Below, piece after piece: positions 17,396-25,723 of a stretch of 64,000 nucleotides of DNA (its first letter is position 1; each line of letters begins with the position of its first letter). The DNA comes from Actinomycetes bacterium (lineage in GTDB: Bacteria > Actinomycetota > Actinomycetes > Propionibacteriales > Propionibacteriaceae): assembly GCA_023460935.1 (NCBI GenBank), contig JAEWOI010000005.1, positions 62,001-126,000 of the forward strand, in the 5' to 3' direction. Position numbers and translations under genes: made by a program. The notes under the pieces were generated by a model that did no database searches, was not told the origin of the DNA, and saw only the letters and a program-made list of their open reading frames with translations.

Positions 17396-18037
17396 ATGCA
17401 GGTGATCGACCTCAAGCGCCGCTGGCGTTCCCTCTACTCGCCCAGGCCGGGTAGCTACGAGCTGGTCGAGGTGCCCGAGCTGGGCTACCTCGCGATCGAC
17501 GGGCGGATCGAGCCGGGCAGCAGCCCCGGCGCCTCACCGGGCTACGCGGCCGCGGTGGGCGCGCTGTACGGACTGGCCTACACCCTGAGGTTCAGCCTGA
17601 AGCGCCGGGCCGTGGAGCCGCTGGACTACCCGGTGATGCCGCTGGAGGGCCTGTGGTGGACCGACGGTCCCTTCGACCTGGCCCGCAAGGACAACTGGCG
17701 CTACACAGCGATGATCCTGGTGCCCGACGAGGTGGGGCCGGCGGAGGTGGCCGACGGCCTGGCCGCGCTGCGGGCCAGGCGCGGGGACCAGCCGGAGTTC
17801 TCCCGGCTTCGGCTGGAACGGTTCGCCGAGGGCCGGTGCGTACAGGTGCTGCACGTCGGGCCCTACGCCACCGAGCCGGCGACGCTGGCCCAGCTGCCGG
17901 GCTTCCTCGACCGCGCCGGCCTGGTGGACGAGGTGGGCGCGGACCGCAGGCACCACGAGATCTACCTCAGCGACCCCAACCGGACTCCTGAGGAGAAGCT
18001 GCGCACCATCGTGCGCCATCCGGTCGCGCCGGCCTGA
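17396..18037 (+). CDS. GyrI-like small-molecule-binding domain protein
   Basis: 213 residues from ATG 17396, which has GGAGG 8 nt upstream; a GTG at 17381 is a weaker alternative. The sequence shows two GyrI/SOUL-like repeats: VEVPELGYLAIDGRIEPGSS opens the first, and VLHVGPYATEPATLAQLPGFL is the typical second-half signature. It has no DNA-binding domain, so it is a stand-alone ligand-binding protein like the COG4832 group, in which some members are predicted hydrolases of thioester-like compounds. It is convergent with the GH3 gene. Exact function is unknown. Confidence 0.85.
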   Translation: MQVIDLKRRWRSLYSPRPGSYELVEVPELGYLAIDGRIEPGSSPGASPGYAAAVGALYGLAYTLRFSLKRRAVEPLDYPVMPLEGLWWTDGPFDLARKDNWRYTAMILVPDEVGPAEVADGLAALRARRGDQPEFSRLRLERFAEGRCVQVLHVGPYATEPATLAQLPGFLDRAGLVDEVGADRRHHEIYLSDPNRTPEEKLRTIVRHPVAPA

Positions 18038-18055
18038 GCGGAGCCGCCGGGGCGC

Positions 18056-19897
18056 TCAGCCGCCGTGGCCGAAGGCGAACAGCGGGTCGCTGAACCCCGG
18101 CTGGTCCTCCGGGTGCGCGCGCACGTCGGCCATCGAGCGGGGCAGGTCGAAGGGCAGCCGGCCGCGCGGTGGCACCCGTCCGGTGAGTGCGTCGGCGAAG
18201 GCGCTGTCGCCAGTGCCGTAGCTCACGGTCAGGGCAGCGGCTAGGGGCACCAGCGGGGTGAGCACGGCCGGCCGGTCGCAGGTGACGTCCAGGAGCAGCG
18301 GGCACCGGGCAGCGATCCGCTGCAGCCGCACCACCAGACCGGGCGGGAAGTCCAGCGAGCCCTGGTGGAACCAGGCCTCGAGGAACAGGTCGGAGCGGGG
18401 CTCGAACGGCGCCTGCAGCCGTACCACGGCCAGGTCGGCCTCCTCCGGGACGCGGGCCTCATCGAAACCCGGCCCGAGCGCGGCCACGTCGAAGCCCTCG
18501 GCGTAGACGCGCACGGGCCCGCCCCCGCCCGGACCGGACGCGGCGCGCAGCGGCAGCACGCCCGTGTCGGTGAGCACGGTCACCGACTCGGCCTGGGCTC
18601 GGACCCCTTCCGCGACGAACTCCGGCGAGCCCACCACCTCGGCCGCCCGCTCCTCGTCGACGAACGGGTCGTCGAACAGCCCGAGGTCGAACTTCACCGC
18701 CAGCAGCCGGCGGACGGAGGCGTCGACCCGCTCTGGGGCCACCCGTCCGGAGCCGACCAGGTCGATCAGAAGTTCCACGCACTCCTCACCGCCGAACTGG
18801 TCGGCGCCGGCGGCCAGGATCCGCTCCATCCTGCCGGGCGGGTCGAGGTCCTCCACGCCCCATGCGCGGGCCGGCAGCACCTGGTCGCCGACGTGGTTGT
18901 CGTTGACCAGCTCCCAGTCGGTGAGCACGACGCCGGTGAACCCCAGCCGTTCGCGCAGCAACCCGGTGGTGATCCGGGCGTTGTAGCCGAAGCCCACCGG
19001 CGCCACCGGTTCGCCGTCCAGCTCGAGCCCGATCGGCATCCCGTAGTACGGCATCACCGCGGCCACGCCGGCAGCGATCAGCGGCTGGAACGGCCGCAGG
19101 TGGTCGGCGAACCGGCCCGCCGGGTACACCTGCTCGCGGCCGTAGGGGAAGTGCGCGTCCTCGCCGTCGGCCTGCGGGCCACCACCGGGGAAGTGCTTGG
19201 CCGTGCAGGCGACACTGGCCGGCCCCACCGGCCCCTGCTGCAGCCCTTCGAGGTAGGCAAGGGACAGCTCGGTCACCAGGCCGGGGTCCTGGCCGAAGGT
19301 CTGCGCCTGCCGCGCCCAGCGCGGCTCGGTGGCCAGGTCGACGGTGGGGTGCAGCGCTGCCCTGATGCCCAGGGCGCGGTACTCGGCGTTCACGATCTCG
19401 GCGAACCGCCGCACCCGCGCCGGGTCGCGCAGCGCGGCCAGCCCGAGCGGCTCGGGCCACTGGGACAGGCCGCGCGCAGCGAACGAGGCCCCGGAGTTCT
19501 CGAAGAACGCGTGCCGGGGGTCGGTTGAGATCGTCACCGGGATGCCGTGGGGCGCCTGCTCGGCCAGCGCCTGCAACTCGTTGGCCCAGCGGGCGGCGAG
19601 CCGCGGCTCGGGCAGGGCGTGCACGTTGAAGTGGTTCAGGTGCTTGCCCAGCACCACCTCGGCCGTGCCCGACTTGCTGATCTTCCCCGGCCCCGTGAGG
19701 ACCCTGCCGTCCTGGCCGGCCTCGATCACGGTGTGGAACATCAGCCCGGCCTTCTCCTCGAGGCTGAGCCGGGCCACCAGGTCGGCCACCCGCTCTGCCG
19801 TGGGCAGCCGGGGGTCCTCGAACGGGTCGAGGCGGCCGTTGTGGTTCAGGTCCCGGTAGGCGGTGCCGTCGGCGGTGTGGCTGACCTTGGCTCGCAT
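18056..19897 (-). CDS. Glycoside hydrolase family 3 (beta-glucosidase-like)
   Basis: 613 residues, two-domain GH3. The N-terminal barrel holds RLSLEEKAGLMFH, VACTAKHFPGGGP (substrate Lys-His), and the nucleophile segment GFTGVVLTDWE. The C-terminal alpha/beta sandwich starts around TVLTDTGVLPL. There is no signal peptide, so the enzyme is cytosolic and acts on imported oligosaccharides. It is the last gene of the sugar operon, 4 bp after the GH144-like gene. An EF-hand-like DLNHNGRLDPFED at residues 16-28 is unusual so close to the N-terminus. With a GH144-like partner, a sophorose or beta-1,2-glucosidase activity is the most economical guess. Confidence 0.9.
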   Translation of the reverse strand: MRAKVSHTADGTAYRDLNHNGRLDPFEDPRLPTAERVADLVARLSLEEKAGLMFHTVIEAGQDGRVLTGPGKISKSGTAEVVLGKHLNHFNVHALPEPRLAARWANELQALAEQAPHGIPVTISTDPRHAFFENSGASFAARGLSQWPEPLGLAALRDPARVRRFAEIVNAEYRALGIRAALHPTVDLATEPRWARQAQTFGQDPGLVTELSLAYLEGLQQGPVGPASVACTAKHFPGGGPQADGEDAHFPYGREQVYPAGRFADHLRPFQPLIAAGVAAVMPYYGMPIGLELDGEPVAPVGFGYNARITTGLLRERLGFTGVVLTDWELVNDNHVGDQVLPARAWGVEDLDPPGRMERILAAGADQFGGEECVELLIDLVGSGRVAPERVDASVRRLLAVKFDLGLFDDPFVDEERAAEVVGSPEFVAEGVRAQAESVTVLTDTGVLPLRAASGPGGGGPVRVYAEGFDVAALGPGFDEARVPEEADLAVVRLQAPFEPRSDLFLEAWFHQGSLDFPPGLVVRLQRIAARCPLLLDVTCDRPAVLTPLVPLAAALTVSYGTGDSAFADALTGRVPPRGRLPFDLPRSMADVRAHPEDQPGFSDPLFAFGHGG

Positions 19898-19901
19898 CGG
19901 C

Positions 19902-21488
19902 TCACTCCACGCCGGCGCCGAACCGTTCCAGCGCCAGTACCGGCCGCAGCCGCCGCTCGACGGTGCGGGTGGTGAAGGCCTTCCTCAGCACGTCCCTGCC
20001 GAGCACGTTGCCGACGGCGCCCAGCACCATCGCCTGGTCGAGGGCGAGGTAGCGGCGGGCGACCTTGCCGGAGTCGCTGGCGATGGCGTCGAAGAACCCG
20101 CCGGCGCCGTAGCCCTCGTAGTCGCGCTGCAGCCTGGCCAGGTTGGCGAAGGCCTGCCGCGGCTCGTACGCCATGGCGAGGAAGGCCGCATGCGGGGTCA
20201 CCACGCCGTCGCCGAAGTCCGGCTCGGGGTTGGTCGCCGCCCGGCAGTCGCCGAAGCCCGGGTCGTAGTTGGTCCGCTCGGCGTCGGAGAAGTAGCCGTC
20301 GGGGTTCAGCCCGAGGGCGTCCACGCCGTACTCGCGGTACCCGCCGTCAGGGTTCGACGATGGCGAGAACCCCCAGATGCCGTAACGGGCCTCGAGCAGG
20401 CCGTGCTCGCGCTGGGCCCGCACGTGGAGCGGGTGGTTGATCCCCCAGGAGCGCGGCGCCCACCTGGCTTCCGGCACGAACACGTCCGGCATCAGTTCCT
20501 CGAACATGCTGCCGCCCCAGCCAGGGACGATCCGCATGCCGCGGTAGCGGTAGGCGCCTTCGAAGACCTCAAGCCCGAGGTAGGTGCGGGTGCGTCCCAC
20601 CGGCTGGGACTCCTGCCACGACCAGTCGCAGGACGCCGGGAAGGTGCGCCAGAGGGCGAAGTACTGCCTGGCCGGGATCTGCCCGGTGGCGATGCCGAGG
20701 TAGGTGGTGATCCTGGTCTCGGAGACCGCGGTGTCGTAGTGGTGGGCGGTGTACCAGACGTCTGGCCCGCGGTCGATGTGGTTACCGAGGAAGACCCCGT
20801 CCGGGCCGCGGGCCGGGTCGGGCTCGCCGGGGAAGAACCCGCCGTGGATCAGCCCGCCGGGACGGGAGGCGTCGGGGTTGTAGAACATGTCCCAGCGCAT
20901 CCGGCCGAAGAGGCGCTCGGCGAGGTCCCGCACGCCGGGGACGGCGTTGCGGACCACCCAGAGGGCCGCGCCGAGCCAGCCGTTGTCGACGCTGGAGACG
21001 AAGGGATAGACCCGGTTGCCGTCCTCCGGCCAGGTGGTGATCACCTCGCCGGTCGCCTCGTCGTACCAGTTGTAGTACATGCCGGACGGCCGGTGGTGCT
21101 CCAGCCGCAGCAGCGTGCGCAGCGTCTGGCGACAGCGTCCGGTCAGTTCCCGCTCGGAGATGAGCCCCAGCCGGCGGGCGACCACAGCGCTCCACAGGTA
21201 GCCGCCGATGTTGGTCGGTGAGGTGAAGCCGCTCCGGTCGGCAGCGGCGAGGGAGGCCGGGATGTTGTCCGCCGGCAGTCCGGTGCCGGGATCGGTCATC
21301 GCGACCATCGAGTGCCAGGTGTCGGCGGCCCAGCCGACGACCCGGCGGGCGTCGAAGGCCGGCAGCCGGCGGGCCGGCAGCACGGCGGGTGCGGCCGTCG
21401 CGGCCGGGGCAACGGGCAGCGTGAGCGCGAGCCCCGCAGCGGCGGTGGTGCCGATCAGGTTCCGGCGGGAAAGGGCGGGGGTGGTCAT
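19902..21488 (-). CDS. Secreted glucoamylase-like (PF10091/GH144-type) glucanase
   Basis: 528 residues. The N-terminus SRRNLIGTTAAAGLALTLPVAPAATAA is a twin-arginine-type signal (SRRNLIG) with an Ala-rich cleavage region. The mature protein has the (alpha/alpha)6-type features of PF10091: NIGGYLWSAVVARRLG, YYNWYDEATGEV, SSVDNGWLGAALWVV, FEELMPDVFVPE, and the hallmark YGIWGFSPSSNPDGGYREYG. Characterised members of this fold are endo-beta-1,2-glucanases of GH144; the old name glucoamylase is probably misleading. It is 13 bp downstream of the MalG-like permease in the LacI-controlled operon. Confidence 0.82.
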   Translation of the reverse strand: MTTPALSRRNLIGTTAAAGLALTLPVAPAATAAPAVLPARRLPAFDARRVVGWAADTWHSMVAMTDPGTGLPADNIPASLAAADRSGFTSPTNIGGYLWSAVVARRLGLISERELTGRCRQTLRTLLRLEHHRPSGMYYNWYDEATGEVITTWPEDGNRVYPFVSSVDNGWLGAALWVVRNAVPGVRDLAERLFGRMRWDMFYNPDASRPGGLIHGGFFPGEPDPARGPDGVFLGNHIDRGPDVWYTAHHYDTAVSETRITTYLGIATGQIPARQYFALWRTFPASCDWSWQESQPVGRTRTYLGLEVFEGAYRYRGMRIVPGWGGSMFEELMPDVFVPEARWAPRSWGINHPLHVRAQREHGLLEARYGIWGFSPSSNPDGGYREYGVDALGLNPDGYFSDAERTNYDPGFGDCRAATNPEPDFGDGVVTPHAAFLAMAYEPRQAFANLARLQRDYEGYGAGGFFDAIASDSGKVARRYLALDQAMVLGAVGNVLGRDVLRKAFTTRTVERRLRPVLALERFGAGVE

Positions 21489-21501
21489 AGGGGGTGTCTC
21501 C

Positions 21502-22332
21502 TCACTTGATTCCGGTGGTCGCGATGCCCTCGATGAACCGGCGCTGGAAGATCAGGAAGATCACCAGCAGCGGCAGCACCACGACGCACGCACCGGCCAG
21601 CAGCAACCCGTACTGGGTGCTGTTCTGGCCGATCGAGTACAGCGCGAGCGCCACGGGCAGGGTGTAGTTCGGCTCGGTCTGGGCGACCACCAGGGGCCAC
21701 AGGAAGTTGTTCCAGGAGCCGAGGAAGGTCAGGATCCCGAGCGTGGCCAGGGCGGGTCCGCAGAGCGGCAGGATGATCCGGGCGAAGATGCCGAGTTCAC
21801 TGGCCCCGTCCACCCGGCCGGCGTCGAGCAGGTCGGGAGGCAGGCCCATGATGAACTGCCGCATCAGGAACACGCCGAACGGCGCGACGAGGAACGGCAG
21901 GATCAGGCCGGGCAGGGAGTCGGTCAGCCCGAGGTTGGCGACGATCACGAACAGCGGCACGAAGGTCACCACCCCCGGGATCATCAAGGTGCCCAGCACC
22001 AGCGCCAGGAGCACGCGCTTGCCAGGGAAGTTGAGCATCGCCAGGGCGTAGCCCAGCGCCGAGCAGAACACCAGGTTGCCAGCGGTGACGACCACGGCGA
22101 CGATCAGGGAGTTGCCGAAGAACGTGGTGAAGTCCAGCCGGGTGAACAGCTCGGTGTAATTGTTGAGCGAGGCCGACTCAGGCCACCAGGTGGGCGGCAC
22201 CCGGCGCAGTTCGGCCTCCCCCTTGAAGCTCCCGAGCACCATCCACACGAACGGTGCGATCACGGCGGCCAGGGCCACGGTGAGGATGACGTACATCCAC
22301 AGGTTGCCGAAACGGCGCTTCTTCTTGAGCAC
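21502..22332 (-). CDS. Carbohydrate ABC transporter permease (MalG type)
   Basis: 276 residues with six predicted membrane helices. The EAA loop is present as DAGRVDGASELGIFARIILPLCGPALATL, contacting a shared ATPase. The C-terminus ERF/RFIEGIATTGIK is typical of CUT1 inner-membrane subunit 2. It is 9 bp downstream of its MalF-like partner. No ATPase gene is in the operon, so a housekeeping multi-sugar ATPase encoded elsewhere must energise it. Confidence 0.93.
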   Translation of the reverse strand: MLKKKRRFGNLWMYVILTVALAAVIAPFVWMVLGSFKGEAELRRVPPTWWPESASLNNYTELFTRLDFTTFFGNSLIVAVVVTAGNLVFCSALGYALAMLNFPGKRVLLALVLGTLMIPGVVTFVPLFVIVANLGLTDSLPGLILPFLVAPFGVFLMRQFIMGLPPDLLDAGRVDGASELGIFARIILPLCGPALATLGILTFLGSWNNFLWPLVVAQTEPNYTLPVALALYSIGQNSTQYGLLLAGACVVVLPLLVIFLIFQRRFIEGIATTGIK

Positions 22333-22341
22333 GGCACGCTC

Positions 22342-23289
22342 CTAGGTGTTCTGCCGGAGCAACCGGAACTGGAGCGCGGTCACGATCACGATCACGATGA
22401 AGATCAGGTAGCTCATCGCCGCGGCCACGCTGTAGTTGCCGAACCCGAACTGGTTGTAGGTGTGCATGGCCACCGACACGGTGCTGTTCAGTGGGCCGCC
22501 GCGGGTCATCACGAACGGCTCCTCGAAGAACTGCAGGTAGCCGATCGCCGTGGTCACCGAGACGAACAGCAGGGTTGGCCGCAGGAGCGGGAACGTGATG
22601 TGCCAGAACCGTTGCCAGGTGCTGGCGCCGTCGATCGCCGCGGCCTCGTGCAGCATGTACGGGACGGCCTGGAGCCCGGCCAGGAAGATGATCATGCCGG
22701 TGCCGAAGTTGCGCCAGACCGCCATCATGATCAGCGAGGGCATCGAGAAGCGCACGTCACCCAGCCAGTTCGGGCCGTCGATGCCGAACCAGGACAGGAA
22801 CGTGTTCAGCAGGCCCGAGTCCGGTTGCAGGATGAAGCGCCACACCACCGCCACGGCGACGATCGAAGTGATCACCGGGGTGTAGAAACCCAGGCGATAC
22901 ACCGCCCGCAGGCGGGTGATGCCCTTGTCCAGGGCAACCGCGGCCAGCAGGGCCACGGTGATCGTGAGCGGCACCCCGATCAGCACGAAGTAGGCGGTGT
23001 TCAGCGAGGCCTGCTGGAACACGGGGTCGTTGAGCGCCCTGACGTAGTTGTCGAGGCCCACGAAGTCCACGGCGAACGGCGTCCGCAGATCCCGCTGCCT
23101 GGTGTCGGTGAAGCTCATGAACAGCGACTGCACGACCGGCCAGATCGTGAAGGCCAGGAACAGCACCGTGAACGGGGCCGCCAGGATCCAGGCCGCCCGC
23201 ACCTCCGCCGGCCGCCCCTTGGTGCGGGGCGGCTGGGGAGGTGGGGACTCCGGCTTCGCTGGGGCGGCGGCGAGCTGGGTCGCGGCCAT
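22342..23289 (-). CDS. Carbohydrate ABC transporter permease (MalF type)
   Basis: 315 residues from ATG 23289, only 2 bp after the binding-protein stop. A frame extending further upstream overlaps the binding protein and is rejected. Pro/Ala-rich cytoplasmic N-terminus, then six helices starting AAWILAAPFTVLFLAFTIWPVVQS. The EAA loop is HEAAAIDGASTWQRFWHITFPLLRPT. The segment FEEPFVMTRGGPLNST is characteristic of CUT1 subunit 1. Confidence 0.93.
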   Translation of the reverse strand: MAATQLAAAPAKPESPPPQPPRTKGRPAEVRAAWILAAPFTVLFLAFTIWPVVQSLFMSFTDTRQRDLRTPFAVDFVGLDNYVRALNDPVFQQASLNTAYFVLIGVPLTITVALLAAVALDKGITRLRAVYRLGFYTPVITSIVAVAVVWRFILQPDSGLLNTFLSWFGIDGPNWLGDVRFSMPSLIMMAVWRNFGTGMIIFLAGLQAVPYMLHEAAAIDGASTWQRFWHITFPLLRPTLLFVSVTTAIGYLQFFEEPFVMTRGGPLNSTVSVAMHTYNQFGFGNYSVAAAMSYLIFIVIVIVTALQFRLLRQNT

Positions 23290-23291
23290 GG

Positions 23292-24557
23292 CTACCCGCC
23301 GGTACCGATCGAAGTGGCCTTCGACTGCACGTTCTGCAGTGCCGCCGGGACGTCTGCGCCGGTCTTGGTGACCTCCTCGATCTGCGCGTCGAACTCGGCG
23401 GCGACCTGCTCCCAGGTGGCGAAGGACGGCGGGGCCACGGCGGTCTCCAGCTGCTTGCCGAAAGTCGCCAGCTTGGTGTCGGACTGCAGCGCCGGGTCCT
23501 GCCATGCCTCGGTGACTGAAGGCAGGTCGGTGGACAGCTGGTACCACTTCACCTGCGTCTCGGGCTCGGCGAGCCACTGGATCAGCTTCCAGGCGCTGTC
23601 GCGGTTCTTGGTGTTCTTGAACACCGCGAGGTTCGAACCTCCGACGAACGATGCCGACGTCTGCTTGGCCGGGATCTGCATCACCGAGTACTTGTCGGCG
23701 AAGTCCTTCCCGCCGACGGTCTCCACCGCGCTCATCATCCACGGGCCGGAGATGAACATCGGCTCGCTTCCGTCCACGAACGACGGCTCTGCGGTCTGGC
23801 CGGTCGCCGGCGACTTGTTGGCTATGCCCTCGTTGAAGAAGCTCTGGTAGTACTGCACGGCCTCGGTCATCTCCGGGGTGTCGAAGGTCCACTGCTCACC
23901 GTTGTTGATCTGCGCACCGTTGGACCAGGCGAACGGCATCACGGTCTGCCAGGAGCCGGTGCCGCCGGGCTGCAGGTTGATCCCCCACTTCGCGCCGGCC
24001 TTGTCCTGCATGGCCTTGGCCATGGCCTTCAGGCCCTCCCAGTCGGTCGGTGGGGTGCTGAAGCCGGCCTTCTCGGCCAGGTCGGTGCGGTAGTAGACCA
24101 GCCGGGTCTCGACGTACCACGGGATGCCGTAGGAGGTGCCACCGACCTCGGTGGTGGCCCAGGCGCCGGGGAAGAACTTCGTCTTGTCGATGGAGGCCGG
24201 GGTCGGGTCGAAGGCGTCCAGCCCGGCGAACTCGCCCATCCACGTGGTGCCGACCATGGCCAGGTCAGGCGTCTTCTGGGCGGTGATCGCCGTGGTGAAC
24301 TTGTTGTGCGCGCCGTCCCACGGGATCGCGGTGACGGTGATCTTCACGTCGGGGTTGGCGGCCTCGAAGTCCTTGATCAGGTCGGGCAGCTTCTCGCCCT
24401 CGGCACCCATGGCCCACACGGTCAGTTCACCGGTGGCCGGGCCCTCGGAAACGGTGGCCCCAGTGGCAGGGGCCGCGGCGGGGTCTTCGGCTGGACGGCC
24501 GCAGCCGGCCAGCAGCAGTGCCGCCGCGACGGCGACGGCGATAGCGGGCTTCCTCAT
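23292..24557 (-). CDS. Sugar-binding lipoprotein of CUT1 ABC transporter
   Basis: 421 residues. The lipoprotein signal is MRKPAIAVAVAAALLLAGC with the lipobox LAGC and acylated Cys19. The mature part starts with a Pro/Ala linker and then GELTVWAMGAEGEKLPDLIKDFEAANP, the solute-binding family 1 opening. PWYVETRLVYYRTDLAEKAG, FISGPWMMSAVE and SFVGGSNLAVFKN are family landmarks. It captures an oligosaccharide at the outer face of the membrane. Its start overlaps the lacI stop by four bases. Confidence 0.93.
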   Translation of the reverse strand: MRKPAIAVAVAAALLLAGCGRPAEDPAAAPATGATVSEGPATGELTVWAMGAEGEKLPDLIKDFEAANPDVKITVTAIPWDGAHNKFTTAITAQKTPDLAMVGTTWMGEFAGLDAFDPTPASIDKTKFFPGAWATTEVGGTSYGIPWYVETRLVYYRTDLAEKAGFSTPPTDWEGLKAMAKAMQDKAGAKWGINLQPGGTGSWQTVMPFAWSNGAQINNGEQWTFDTPEMTEAVQYYQSFFNEGIANKSPATGQTAEPSFVDGSEPMFISGPWMMSAVETVGGKDFADKYSVMQIPAKQTSASFVGGSNLAVFKNTKNRDSAWKLIQWLAEPETQVKWYQLSTDLPSVTEAWQDPALQSDTKLATFGKQLETAVAPPSFATWEQVAAEFDAQIEEVTKTGADVPAALQNVQSKATSIGTGG

Positions 24558-25606
24558 CTCGGTTCTCCTTCGTCAACTGACGCCCGGGGGCGGGGGGTCC
24601 GCTCCGGGTGCGGCTCAGGACAGCCGCAAGAGCCGCGGATCACGATCCGCGTGGGCAGGACGACCGGGGCACAGGCCCCGCCCCGGCCGGCCAGCTCGTT
24701 CAGGGTGGTGGCGGCGAGCCGGCCCAGCTCCGCCACTGGCTGGGCCACGGTGGTCAGGCCCGGCCGGGTGTAGCGGGCGGTCATCACGTCGTCCCAGCCG
24801 GTGATCGCAACGTCCGAACCGATACCGACGCCGGCGCGCTGCAGCTCGTCCAGCACGGCGACAGCCACCTCGTCGTTGACGCACACCAGCCCGTCCGGCA
24901 GCACCGGGCGGGCCAGCAGTTGCCGGGCATAGCTGCGCCCGTCGGACTCGGCGAAGCCCACCGGCACCGGGGGCGCTGCGGTGCGACCGGCGCTGCGGTG
25001 GGCAGCGACGAAGCCGGCGTGGCGGCCGGCGGCGTCGGGAGCCAGCCCGGGGTCGCCGACGAACTCCAGCCGGGTGCGGCCGTGGCCGAACAGGTGTTCG
25101 GTGAGCTGCCGGGCGCTGGCCCGGTTCTCCGTGCCGATGCCCTCGCCGCCGGAGGCGAGCCGCACCAGCGGCAGCCGGCGCGCCAGCAACGCGAGGTCGG
25201 GCTCGGTGAGCTGCCCCGGCCGGGCCATCACGGCCAGCCCGTCGACGCGGGCCGCCAGCTGCCGCAACCGCCTGGACAAGCCCGGCTCGTCGGTCATCAG
25301 GAGGGCCACGGAGAGGTCGAGCTCGGCAGCCGCGGTCTCGAACCCGACGAGCAGCTCGGTGAAGTAGGGACCGGTCAGTTCCGGCAGCATCAGGCCGATC
25401 GCCTCGTGCTTGTTAGCGGCCAGTGCCCGCGCCGAGCCCCTCGGCAGGTAGTCGAGGTCCCGGGCTGCTGCGAGCACCCGGTCCCGGGTCGAAGGGGCAA
25501 CGCGGTCGTTTCCCTGCAGCACGCGCGACACCGTCGCGATGGAGACCCCGGCGCTCTCGGCGACTGCGTAGATCGTCGCCGGGCCGGTTCGCGCAGCAAC
25601 GGCCAT
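24554..25606 (-). CDS. LacI-family transcriptional regulator of the sugar operon
   Basis: 350 residues. Helix-turn-helix TIYAVAESAGVSIATVSRVLQGNDRVAPSTRDRVL at about 11-45 and hinge helix YLPRGSARALAANKHEAIGLMLP are followed by a periplasmic-binding-like effector domain (GRTRLEFVGD, VCVNDEVAVAVL, ITGWDDVMTARYTRPGLTTV). It is the first gene of the operon it presumably represses: the palindrome GTAAGCGCTTAC sits 20 bp upstream of the start, so it should autoregulate. ATG 25606 has a GAGGGGA ribosome site. Confidence 0.93.
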   Translation of the reverse strand: MAVAARTGPATIYAVAESAGVSIATVSRVLQGNDRVAPSTRDRVLAAARDLDYLPRGSARALAANKHEAIGLMLPELTGPYFTELLVGFETAAAELDLSVALLMTDEPGLSRRLRQLAARVDGLAVMARPGQLTEPDLALLARRLPLVRLASGGEGIGTENRASARQLTEHLFGHGRTRLEFVGDPGLAPDAAGRHAGFVAAHRSAGRTAAPPVPVGFAESDGRSYARQLLARPVLPDGLVCVNDEVAVAVLDELQRAGVGIGSDVAITGWDDVMTARYTRPGLTTVAQPVAELGRLAATTLNELAGRGGACAPVVLPTRIVIRGSCGCPEPHPERTPRPRASVDEGEPR

Positions 25607-25625
25607 GGCTTCCCCTCGTCGGGAT

Positions 25626-25637
25626 GTAAGCGCTTAC
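25626..25637. promoter_or_regulatory. LacI-type operator GTAAGCGCTTAC
   Basis: A perfect 12-bp palindrome with the central CG step typical of LacI-family operators, placed between the promoter region and the lacI start of the sugar operon. TTACAT on the minus strand overlaps its edge and could be the -10. Confidence 0.82.
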
Positions 25638-25697
25638 CAGCCGCCGTTACCCCGCTGCGGGCAGGGTCATTCCCGACTACGCAAGGATCGTTAGGCC

Positions 25698-25714
25698 GCG
25701 CCGCCGGGCGGCGC
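25698..25714 (-). terminator. GC hairpin after mrp
   Basis: GCGCCGC (25698-25704) pairs with GCGGCGC (25708-25714) just beyond the mrp stop. No T tract is present, so this is a weak terminator call. Confidence 0.3.
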
Positions 25715-25723
25715 GCCCGCCGG

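Noticed and set aside
21208..23850. 880-codon plus-strand frame opposite the sugar transporter genes
   Set aside because: No domain is recognisable, and both permeases and the binding protein on the other strand are complete.
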